From assembly GCF_001942255.1 (NCBI RefSeq), contig NZ_MKKC01000065.1:1-64000 (forward strand): DNA of 64,000 bases, written 5' to 3'. The notes beneath the pieces were generated by a model, which was not told the origin of the DNA, ran no database searches, and saw only the letters and a list, made by a program, of their open reading frames with translations. Below are positions 20,834 to 28,325 of the stretch, piece after piece. The stretch is from Nocardiopsis sp. CNR-923 (GTDB taxonomy: Bacteria; Actinomycetota; Actinomycetes; Streptosporangiales; Streptosporangiaceae). The stretch's first letter is position 1, and each line of letters begins with the position of its first letter. Made by a program: the position numbers and the translations under genes.

Positions 20834-21505
20834 GTGGCAATCCAGATCTCACCCAGCATCCTCAGCGCCGACTTCGCCCACCTCGCGGACGAGGCGGCCG
20901 CCGTGTCCCCGTCCGCCGACTGGCTCCACGTCGACGTCATGGACAACCACTTCGTCCCCAACCTGACGCTCGGCCTGCCGATCGTGGAGTCCCTGCTCAA
21001 GGCGGCCTCCACGCCGCTGGACTGCCACCTGATGATCGAGGACCCCGACCGCTGGGCCCCCGCCTACGCAGAGGCGGGCGCGGGCAGCGTCACCATCCAC
21101 GCCAAGGCCGCGGGCGCGCCCGTGCGCACCCTGCGCGAGATCCGCCGCCTGGGCGCCCGCGCCGGGCTAGCCCTCAACCCCGCCGAGCCGGTCGAGCCCT
21201 ACGAGGACCTCATCGGCGAGATGGACATGCTCCTGCTCATGACGGTCGAGCCCGGTTTCGGCGGCCAGCGGTTCCTCGACATGGTCCTGCCCAAGATCCG
21301 CAAGGCACGGGAACTCCTCGACACCCGCCAGTCCTCGGTCTGGCTCCAGGTCGACGGCGGTGTGAGCGCCGAGACCATCGAGCGCGCCGCCGAGGCCGGG
21401 GCCGACGTGTTCGTCGCCGGGTCGGCCGTCTACGGCGCCCAGGACCCCGCCGCGGCCGTCGACACGCTGCGCTCCCTGGCCGCCAAGGCCAGCCCGCTCG
21501 CATAA
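20834..21505 (+). CDS. rpe: Ribulose-phosphate 3-epimerase
   Basis: Rpe interconverts ribulose-5-phosphate and xylulose-5-phosphate in the pentose phosphate pathway. The 223-residue TIM-barrel protein opens [20 protein letters not shown] and has the metal and catalytic residues in [42 protein letters not shown] and [23 protein letters not shown] 20834 gives the family-typical start; the open frame extends upstream through unrelated sequence. It follows rsmB by 171 bases and supplies ribulose-5-phosphate, a riboflavin precursor used by ribBA downstream. Confidence 0.95.
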   Translation: MAIQISPSILSADFAHLADEAAAVSPSADWLHVDVMDNHFVPNLTLGLPIVESLLKAASTPLDCHLMIEDPDRWAPAYAEAGAGSVTIHAKAAGAPVRTLREIRRLGARAGLALNPAEPVEPYEDLIGEMDMLLLMTVEPGFGGQRFLDMVLPKIRKARELLDTRQSSVWLQVDGGVSAETIERAAEAGADVFVAGSAVYGAQDPAAAVDTLRSLAAKASPLA

Positions 21506-21681
21506 CGATCCCGGCGCGGCGCCGGGTGGCTCTGGCCACCCGGGCGGCGCCCGTCCTATGCTTCCCGACCGAAGTCACCGATTCCGCTTGGCCGCGGCTC
21601 CGTCTTCCCCCGCGCCCCCGCGGACCGGGTGGAGCGGCGCGGCGTGAGCGCGTTGCCAGGCGCGGACCCCTGGAGTGCGCG

Positions 21682-22737
21682 TTGACCGCTTGGACCCCCG
21701 AGCACCTGGCTATGGACGCCCTGTGGGAGGCGGAGACGGCCCCCGTCCTGTGGGTGCAGGGATGGGGTGACCGGCTGTCCCTCCCCTTCGAACTCGTCAC
21801 CGAACTCGGCTCGCAGACGTTCATCGTCCTCCTGCTCGCCCTGGTCTTCTGGTGCGTCCACGCGGGCACGGGCGCCCGCCTCTTCGTGGCCGTGGTCGGC
21901 TCCGGCGTGGTCAACTACCTCCTCAAGGCCGTGCTCTTCGGCGCGCGCCCCTACTGGTTCAGCCCGCACGTGAGCGCGCGCGCCGTCGAGTCCAGCTTCG
22001 GCGTCCCCTCCGGGCACGCCCAGTCCTCCACCGTGCTGTGGGGCTACCTGGCCGTGCGCTCCGGCCGCCGTGGCTGGATCGCGGCGGCGGCCGTCCTGGT
22101 GGCCCTGGTCTGCCTGTCCCGCGTGTACCTGGGCGTGCACTTCATCAGCGACGTCCTCGCCGGTCTCCTCGTCGGGCTGGCGATCCTGTGGGCGGTCCTG
22201 CGCTGGGAGGGACGCGTCCTGGCCTGGTGGCGCGGCCTGCCCACCGCCGCGTGGGTCGGCTGCGCGCTGGCGGTCTGCGTCCTGCCCTGCCTGGCGGCGG
22301 CCCTGTGGCAGGGGCTCGCGCGCCCCGACTGGGTCGCCCCCGCCGACTGGACGGGCGCGGTTCCCGTCGACCCGGCCGCGGCCTCGCTGACCGGTCTGGC
22401 CACGGTCTGCGGCGCGTTGCTCGGCGGGATCGTCGGGTTCACGGTGCTCCACGCGCGCGGGTGGTACGACGCCGGGGGCGCCCTCACCGCGCGCGCGGCC
22501 CGCTTCGTCCTGGGCGTCTCGGTCATCGTCCTCATCCGTGTCCTCGACCACCTCCTCCTCGGTGGCCTGACCGGTTCGGCCGAGGCCGTCGCGGAGTTCG
22601 CCGTTTACGCCCTCATCGCCCTGTGGGCCTCCCTCGGCGCGCCCGAGACCTTCCTCCGCAGCGGTCTGGCCCGCCGTCCCGACCCGCTGCCGACCTCCCC
22701 CAACGGCGGCTCCGACACCGGAGCGACCCGTGAGTAG
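21682..22737 (+). CDS. PAP2 family phosphatase, integral membrane
   Basis: A 351-residue polytopic membrane protein with all three PAP2 acid-phosphatase motifs: KAVLFGARPYW (motif 1), PSGHAQS (motif 2) and SRVYLGVHFISDVLAG (motif 3). The active site faces the outside in known members, which remove phosphate from lipid or undecaprenyl pyrophosphate substrates. After the catalytic core about 120 further residues form three more hydrophobic segments, so it is longer than minimal PAP2 enzymes. TTG 21682 has GGAG six bases before it; ATG 21712 is the alternative. It lies between rpe and the FMN riboswitch. Confidence 0.85.
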   Translation: MTAWTPEHLAMDALWEAETAPVLWVQGWGDRLSLPFELVTELGSQTFIVLLLALVFWCVHAGTGARLFVAVVGSGVVNYLLKAVLFGARPYWFSPHVSARAVESSFGVPSGHAQSSTVLWGYLAVRSGRRGWIAAAAVLVALVCLSRVYLGVHFISDVLAGLLVGLAILWAVLRWEGRVLAWWRGLPTAAWVGCALAVCVLPCLAAALWQGLARPDWVAPADWTGAVPVDPAAASLTGLATVCGALLGGIVGFTVLHARGWYDAGGALTARAARFVLGVSVIVLIRVLDHLLLGGLTGSAEAVAEFAVYALIALWASLGAPETFLRSGLARRPDPLPTSPNGGSDTGATRE

Positions 22738-22802
22738 CCTCACACCGCCTAGGATTCCGGCCCGGCGACCAGGTAGGATCCGGGCAGTTAGACGACAGTC
22801 GA

Positions 22803-22934
22803 ACGCGTGCTCCGGGGTCGGTGAAAGTCCGAACCGGCGGTGACAGTCCGCGACCCGGCCGAAGCCATCGGTCGGTTGAGCCGGTGGAATTCCGGTACCG
22901 ACGGTGAGAGTCCGGATGGGAGGCAGTACGCGTT
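22803..22934 (+). ncRNA. FMN riboswitch (RFN element)
   Basis: The RFN consensus is clear: ACGCGTGCTCCGGGGTCGGT, GTGAAAGTCCGAACCGGCGG, TGACAGTCCGCGAC, a variable arm, GAGCCGGTGGAATTCCGGTA, CCGACGGTGAGAGTCCGGAT and GGGAGGCAGTACGCGT closing the P1 stem. It stands 110 bases upstream of ribE. Bound FMN should shut off expression of the riboflavin genes downstream. No T-rich terminator is visible, so control is probably at translation initiation, as is usual in actinomycetes. Confidence 0.96.
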
Positions 22935-23044
22935 GGGACGGGTCCGACCGCCGTGTCACACGAGCGCCGTCGGCCCCGACCGCCGTGGACCCGATCCACA
23001 CCCCCGTGCCCCGGAGCGCCATGAGGCGAAGGGAAGGCAAGGGC

Positions 23045-23677
23045 GTGTTCACCGGAATCGTGGAGGAACTCGGCGAGGTCGTGTCCATCGAGCCCGCCGG
23101 CACCACGGGCGAGTCCCTCCTACTGACCGTACGCGGACCCCTGGTCAGCTCCGACGCGGGCCACGGCGACTCCATCGCGGTCAACGGCGTGTGCCTGACC
23201 GTCGTCGGCCGGGGTGAGGGCACCTTCACCGCCGACGTCATGAAGGAGTCCCTGGACCGTTCCTCCCTGGGCGCGCTCGTCCCCGGCTCCCCGGTAAACC
23301 TCGAACGGGCAGCCCGCGCGGACGGCCGGCTCGGCGGGCACATCGTCCAGGGCCACGTCGACGGCACCGCGCGCCTGATCTCCCGAACCCCCGGCGACAA
23401 CTGGGATGTCCTGCGTTTCGGTCTTCCCTTCGAACTGTCCCCGTACGTGGTCGGGAAGGGATCGATCACCGTGGACGGCACCAGCCTGACCGTCTCCGCC
23501 GTCAGCGCCCCCGGCGCCGCCGACGAGCACTTCGAGGTCAGCCTCATCCCCGAGACGCTGCGCGCCACCACCCTGGGCGCGCTCGCCGTCGGCGCCACCG
23601 TCAACGTCGAGGTGGACGTCGTCGCCAAGTACGTCGAGCGCATCGCCGCGGTCGCGGCCGCCCGCGACCGCGGCTGA
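23045..23677 (+). CDS. ribE: Riboflavin synthase, alpha subunit
   Basis: Riboflavin synthase dismutates two molecules of 6,7-dimethyl-8-ribityllumazine to riboflavin and a pyrimidine. The 210-residue protein shows the internal duplication of the family: MFTGIVEELGEVVSI and GDSIAVNGVCLTVV in the first barrel, GHIVQGHVDGTARLIS and KGSITVDGTSLTVSAVS in the second. GTG 23045 gives the canonical MFTGIVEE start. It is the first gene under the FMN riboswitch; 84 bases separate it from ribBA. Confidence 0.96.
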   Translation: MFTGIVEELGEVVSIEPAGTTGESLLLTVRGPLVSSDAGHGDSIAVNGVCLTVVGRGEGTFTADVMKESLDRSSLGALVPGSPVNLERAARADGRLGGHIVQGHVDGTARLISRTPGDNWDVLRFGLPFELSPYVVGKGSITVDGTSLTVSAVSAPGAADEHFEVSLIPETLRATTLGALAVGATVNVEVDVVAKYVERIAAVAAARDRG

Positions 23678-23761
23678 CTCCCGACGGGCGGCCGCCCGAG
23701 GGCGGCATCCAGGCCGCCGCCCACGCACACCACACCACCCAGTCTTCTCCAGGGAGCGGCA

Positions 23762-25048
23762 ATGACCGTCACCGACACCACACCAGGAGCCACGGACACC
23801 TCGGCCGTGGTCCTCGACTCCATCGACGACGCGGTCGCCGACTTCGCCGCGGGCCGCGCCATCGTGGTCGTGGACGACGAGGACCGTGAGAACGAGGGCG
23901 ACATCATCTTCGCCGCCGAACTCGCCACCCCCGAACTCCTGGCGTTCATGATCCGCCACACCTCGGGCGTGGTGTGCGTGCCCATGGAGGGCGACGATCT
24001 GGACCGTCTCGACCTCCCCCTGATGACCGCCCGCAACGAGGAGAGCCTGCGCACCGCGTACACGGTGACCGTCGACGCCCGCGAGGGCGTCACCACCGGC
24101 ATCTCCGCGGCCGACCGGGCCCGAACCATCCGCCTGCTGGCCTCCGCAGACAGCCGCCCCGTCGACTTCGTCCGCCCCGGCCACATCCTCCCGTTGCGCG
24201 CCCGCCCGGGCGGCGTGCTGGCCCGCCGGGGGCATACCGAGGCCTCCGTGGACTTCGCGCGCATGGCCGGGCTCCGCCCCGCGGGGGTCCTGGCCGAGGT
24301 GGTCAACGACGACGGCACGATGGCGCGGCTGCCCCGGCTGCGCGCGTTCGCCGACGAGCACGGTCTGAGGCTGGTCTCGGTCGAGCAGCTGGCCGAGTAC
24401 CGCGTCGCGCTCGGCCACGCCCTGACCCCCGACCAGTCCACCCCGCCGCTGGTCACCCGCATGGTGGAGACCCGGATGCCCAACCGGCACGGCGAGTGGC
24501 GGGCCCTCGGGTTCAGGGGCACGGCCGACGGCGCCGAGCACGTCGCGCTCGTGTACGGCGACCTGACCGACGGCACGGACGTCCTGACCCGCCTGCACTC
24601 GGAGTGCCTGACCGGCGACGCCTTCGGCTCCCACCGGTGCGACTGCGGCGCCCAGTTGGACGCGGCAATGGCCGACATCGCCGAGGAGGGCCGCGGCGTC
24701 GTCGTCTACCTGGGCGGCCACGAGGGGCGCGGGATCGGGCTGCTGCACAAGCTGCGCGCCTACAGCCTCCAGGACGAGGGCGTGGACACCGTCGACGCGA
24801 ACCTGCGCCTGGGCCTGCCCGCCGACGCGCGGGAGTTCGGTGCGGGCGCCCAGATCCTCACCGACCTGGGGGTCTCCTCGGTGCGCCTGCTCTCCAACAA
24901 CCCCGCCAAGGCCGAGGGCCTGGCGGCGCACGGCGTGCACGTGGTGCGGCGGGTGGCCATGCCCTCGTTCGTGACCAGGGACAACATCACCTACCTGCGC
25001 ACCAAGCGCGACCGCATGGGGCACGAGCTGAACGACGTGGCCCAGTAG
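23762..25048 (+). CDS. ribBA: Bifunctional 3,4-dihydroxy-2-butanone-4-phosphate synthase / GTP cyclohydrolase II
   Basis: This 428-residue fusion makes both starting units of riboflavin. Residues about 17-215 are the DHBP synthase domain ([47 protein letters not shown]); about 220-425 are GTP cyclohydrolase II with the zinc cysteines in [20 protein letters not shown] and the catalytic [17 protein letters not shown]. Both active sites look intact. It lies between ribE and ribH. GGGAGCGG precedes the ATG. Confidence 0.96.
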   Translation: MTVTDTTPGATDTSAVVLDSIDDAVADFAAGRAIVVVDDEDRENEGDIIFAAELATPELLAFMIRHTSGVVCVPMEGDDLDRLDLPLMTARNEESLRTAYTVTVDAREGVTTGISAADRARTIRLLASADSRPVDFVRPGHILPLRARPGGVLARRGHTEASVDFARMAGLRPAGVLAEVVNDDGTMARLPRLRAFADEHGLRLVSVEQLAEYRVALGHALTPDQSTPPLVTRMVETRMPNRHGEWRALGFRGTADGAEHVALVYGDLTDGTDVLTRLHSECLTGDAFGSHRCDCGAQLDAAMADIAEEGRGVVVYLGGHEGRGIGLLHKLRAYSLQDEGVDTVDANLRLGLPADAREFGAGAQILTDLGVSSVRLLSNNPAKAEGLAAHGVHVVRRVAMPSFVTRDNITYLRTKRDRMGHELNDVAQ

Positions 25049-25130
25049 GGTCCGATCCCCCGCCCCGCCAGCCGCCGTCCCCGCGCGTCGGCGCCGGCCG
25101 CCCGACCGCATCCGAACACAAGGAGTACGC

Positions 25131-25603
25131 ATGAGTGGTGAAGGTCGCCCCGACGCCCAGGGGCTCGACGCCTCGGGGATGTCGGTGGGCATCGTCGTCA
25201 CCCGATGGAACGCGCAGATCGTCGAGCCGATGCTGGCCCGGGCCCTGGACGTGGTCAAGGCCACGGGCGCGGCCGAGCCGGTCGTCGTGCGGGTGGCGGG
25301 CGCGGTCGAGATCCCCGTGCTCGCCCAGGAGCTGGCCCGCAAGCACGACGCCGTCATCGCCCTGGGCGCGGTCATCCGCGGAGGTACCCCGCACTTCGAC
25401 TACGTGTGCCAGTCGGTGACCCACGGACTCACCGAGGTCGCGCTGCGCGAATCCACCCCCGTGGGTAACGGCGTGCTCACCTGTGACACCCTGGAGCAGG
25501 CACGTGACCGCGCTGCCTGCCCGGAAGCGCCGAGGACAAGGGAGCGGAGGCGGCCTGGGCCGCCCTGGACGCGGCGGCGGCGCTGCGCGGACTACGGCGC
25601 TGA
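25131..25603 (+). CDS. ribH: 6,7-dimethyl-8-ribityllumazine synthase, frameshifted
   Basis: RibH condenses dihydroxybutanone phosphate with the ribityl pyrimidine to give lumazine, the substrate of RibE. The first frame contains VGIVVTRWNAQIVEPMLARA, AGAVEIPVLAQELARKHDAV, and IALGAVIRGGTPHFDYVCQS with the catalytic His, then NGVLTCDTLEQARDRA. One missing base near 25515 (probably G) then shifts reading; the other frame gives LPGSAEDKGAEAAWAALDAA to a stop at 25601-25603. The restored protein is 157 residues, the normal length. AAGGAG precedes ATG 25131. Confidence 0.9.
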
Positions 25604-25638
25604 ACCTGGAGCAGTCGGTGAGAACGAGGGAACGACCG

Positions 25639-26100
25639 GTGGACGAGACGGCGGGCGGGCCCGCGCTTTCGAGGACCTGGCGGCCGCGCGCGGTGCGGAT
25701 CGTCGCCTACGGGATGGGGCTGCTGGTCATGGCCACCATGATCGTGCTCACGGTCATCCTCCCCGACGACTGGCGACCGCAGGACCGGGTGCTGCTGGTC
25801 ATGCTGGGCGCGGTGATCGCCGCGGCCCTGCACCTGCTCGCCCGGCCCAGGCTCGTCGCCGCGGAGGACAACGTGACCGTGGTCAACGGCATCCGCACCC
25901 ACGTGCTGGCCTGGCCGGAGATCGTCGACATCCGCATGCCCGTCGGCGAGCCCTGGCCCTCGGTGGACCTGTCCGACGGCACCACGCTCGCGGTGATGGG
26001 CATCCAGAGCGCCGACGGGGAGCGTGCGCGCCGCGACCTGGAGGAGTTCCGGGCGATGCTGCACGAGCGCGGCGAGGCGCCCGAGCCCGGCGACTCGTAG
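25639..26100 (+). CDS. PH-domain membrane protein
   Basis: A 153-residue protein with two adjacent membrane segments (about residues 20-39 and 45-62) followed by a bacterial PH-like domain: RLVAAEDNVTVVNGIRTHVL, AWPEIVDIRMPVGEPWPSVD, and LSDGTTLAVMGIQSADGE. A similar small membrane protein follows ribH in mycobacteria (from memory, the Rv1417 position), so the association with the riboflavin genes is conserved although the role is unknown. GTG 25639 has GAGGG upstream; GTG 25618 is possible. It is 35 bases after ribH, so it is probably the last gene of the rib operon. Confidence 0.72.
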   Translation: MDETAGGPALSRTWRPRAVRIVAYGMGLLVMATMIVLTVILPDDWRPQDRVLLVMLGAVIAAALHLLARPRLVAAEDNVTVVNGIRTHVLAWPEIVDIRMPVGEPWPSVDLSDGTTLAVMGIQSADGERARRDLEEFRAMLHERGEAPEPGDS

Positions 26101-26213
26101 ACATCTACCAGGGGAGTGCCCGTTTCTTGGCGGAACGGGGACTCCCTGCGGTTTGCCCGGGGCACATACGTTGGTAACGAAGGTCATACGGGGGAACGCG
26201 GAAGGGATACCGA

Positions 26214-27374
26214 GTGCGCGACATCCGAGCGGCCGTGGCCGAGCTCCAGGCCTCTGGACAGACGTTCGCACTGGCCACGGTGATCGACACCGACAAGAGC
26301 GCGCCGCGCGACCCCGGGGCCGCCATGGCCGTGGGCGACTCGGGCGAGGTCGTGGGTTCGGTCTCCGGCGGTTGTGTGGAGGGAGCGGTCTACGAGGAGG
26401 CTTTGGAGGCCATCCGCACGGGTCGGCCGGTCCGCCGCACCTACGGGGTGAGCGACGAGGAGGCCTTCAGCGTCGGGCTGACCTGCGGTGGAACGCTGCA
26501 CGTGTTCGTCGAGGCAGTCAACCGCACCACCTTCCCCGAACTGGAATCGGTGCTCGCGGCCGTCGACGAGCACCGGCCGGTGGCCGTCGCCACCGTCGTG
26601 GCCGACCCCTCCGGCTCCGGCCGTGTGGGACGGCGTCGCATCGTGTGGCCCACCCGCGCCGAGGGCGACCTGGGCCCGACCAGCGGTCGTCTCACCGACG
26701 CCCTCGACGACGACGTGCGCGGCATGCTCGCTCAGGGCAGCACGGGCCTCCTGCGCTATGGAGTGGACGGGCAGCGGCGCGGCGACGCGCTGGAGGTCTT
26801 CGTCCAGTCCTTCGCCCCGGCCCCGCGCATGCTGGTCTTCGGGGCGATCGACTTCGCCGCGGCCGTCGCCGACCTGGGCTCCTACCTCGGCTACCGGGTC
26901 ACGGTGTGCGACGCGCGGCCGGTGTTCGCGACCTCCAAGCGCTTCCCGACCGCGGACGAGGTGGTGGTGAAGTGGCCGCACGTGTTCGTGGACGAGATCG
27001 CCGACCAGATCGACGAGCGCACGGTCGTGTGCGTGCTCACCCACGACCCCAAGTTCGACGTCCCCGTCATCAAGGCGGCGCTGGCCACCCGTGCGGGCTA
27101 CATCGGCGCGATGGGTTCACGGCGCACCCACCAGGACCGGTTGGAGCGCCTGCGCGAGGCCGGTGTGCGCGAGGAGGACCTGGAGCGCCTGCACTCGCCG
27201 ATCGGACTGGACCTCGGGGCCAGGACACCGGAGGAGACCGCGGTGTCCATCGCGGCTGAGCTCGTCCAGGCACGGTGGGGCGGGAGCGGTCGCGCCCTGC
27301 GGGAGACGAGCGGCCGCATCCACCGCGACACGCGCCCCCTCGTTCCGGCCGGATCCGGTCAGCTCCACAGGTGA
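26214..27374 (+). CDS. XdhC/CoxI family protein (molybdoenzyme maturation factor)
   Basis: XdhC-type proteins bind molybdenum cofactor and help sulfurate and insert it into xanthine-dehydrogenase-family enzymes. The 386-residue protein has the N-terminal XdhC_CoxI domain (FALATVIDTDKSAPRDPGAA, VGSVSGGCVEGAVYEEALEA, GLTCGGTLHVFVE) and a C-terminal Rossmann-like domain (PRMLVFGAIDFAAAVADLGS, CVLTHDPKFDVPVIKAALA, GYIGAMGSRRTHQDRLERLR). Two conserved Cys (SGGC and TCGG) are present. A MobA-like nucleotidyltransferase follows 125 bases downstream, but no molybdoenzyme structural genes are in the window. Confidence 0.87.
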   Translation: MRDIRAAVAELQASGQTFALATVIDTDKSAPRDPGAAMAVGDSGEVVGSVSGGCVEGAVYEEALEAIRTGRPVRRTYGVSDEEAFSVGLTCGGTLHVFVEAVNRTTFPELESVLAAVDEHRPVAVATVVADPSGSGRVGRRRIVWPTRAEGDLGPTSGRLTDALDDDVRGMLAQGSTGLLRYGVDGQRRGDALEVFVQSFAPAPRMLVFGAIDFAAAVADLGSYLGYRVTVCDARPVFATSKRFPTADEVVVKWPHVFVDEIADQIDERTVVCVLTHDPKFDVPVIKAALATRAGYIGAMGSRRTHQDRLERLREAGVREEDLERLHSPIGLDLGARTPEETAVSIAAELVQARWGGSGRALRETSGRIHRDTRPLVPAGSGQLHR

Positions 27375-27499
27375 ACCGAACCCCGGTCTCCCGTGAACTG
27401 CCTGGTCACTGAGGGGTCGTCGGCGCGTGCCCGAAAGCCCCACGCCGAGCCCGCCACAGGTACGACGCGGATCGTCCCGCCGCGTGGCATCATCTCGTC

Positions 27500-28120
27500 A
27501 TGGTGACTGGGGACAGGGCGGGCACGGGGAGCGAACGGGCGGGCACGGTGGCGGGGCTGCTGTTGGCGGCGGGATCCGGGAGCAGACTCGGCCGTCCCAA
27601 GGCCCTGGTGGAGGTGGGCGGACAGCGTCTGGTCGACCGGGGTGTGCGCACCCTGGCCGAGGGGGGCTGCGCGCCCGTGCTGGTGGTGCTGGGCGCCGCC
27701 GACACCTCCGTGCACGGAGCACTCACGGTGCTCAACTCGGACTGGGCCAGCGGCATGGGCTCCTCGGTGCGGGTCGGCATCGACGCCCTGCCCGACACGG
27801 TGGACGCCGTCCTGGTCGCCCTGGCCGACCAGCCGCTGGTCACCGCCGGGGCGGTGCGGCGCCTGCTGCTCGTACACGCTCAGGGAGCCCGGGCCGCCGT
27901 CGCCACCTACGGCGGGAACCCGCGCAACCCGGTGCTGCTGGGCCGCGAGCACTGGTCGACCGTGCACGCCATGGCCGAGCGCGACGTGGGAGCGCGCCCC
28001 TTCCTGCGGACCTACTCGCACCTGGTGACCACCGTGGCCTGCGACGACATCGCCAGCCCCGAGGACATCGACACCGCCGAGGACCTCGCGCGCGTCCGGG
28101 ACCGGATCGACGGCCCGTGA
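27500..28120 (+). CDS. MobA-like NTP transferase (MocA type)
   Basis: A 206-residue nucleotidyltransferase with the signature VAGLLLAAGSGSRLGRPKAL near residues 17-36, the metal-binding LVALADQPLVTAGAVRRLL segment and GNPRNPVLLGREHW. This is the MobA/MocA pattern: transfer of GMP or CMP to molybdopterin to make the dinucleotide cofactor. Together with the XdhC-like neighbour, a cytidylyltransferase (MocA) role is likelier than MobA, because xanthine-dehydrogenase-family enzymes use the cytosine dinucleotide; this is inferred from context. Confidence 0.8.
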   Translation: MVTGDRAGTGSERAGTVAGLLLAAGSGSRLGRPKALVEVGGQRLVDRGVRTLAEGGCAPVLVVLGAADTSVHGALTVLNSDWASGMGSSVRVGIDALPDTVDAVLVALADQPLVTAGAVRRLLLVHAQGARAAVATYGGNPRNPVLLGREHWSTVHAMAERDVGARPFLRTYSHLVTTVACDDIASPEDIDTAEDLARVRDRIDGP

Positions 28121-28325
28121 CGCGCACGTGAGCCCTCCCGGCACGGTGACCCCTGGGGTCTGGGGGTCCGGCACAGGGCGATCGAAGGGGTGCCGCGCCG
28201 GAGGTGGCGTTTGAGGGTGGTGGAGGGTGACGATGCGGGGGTGCCGCGCCGCACGCCGAGGAATCCCTGCCTTCGGGGTGCCCGAATCCGGTCCGAAGCG
28301 GAGCGCGGGACCCAGGAAACTCTGC

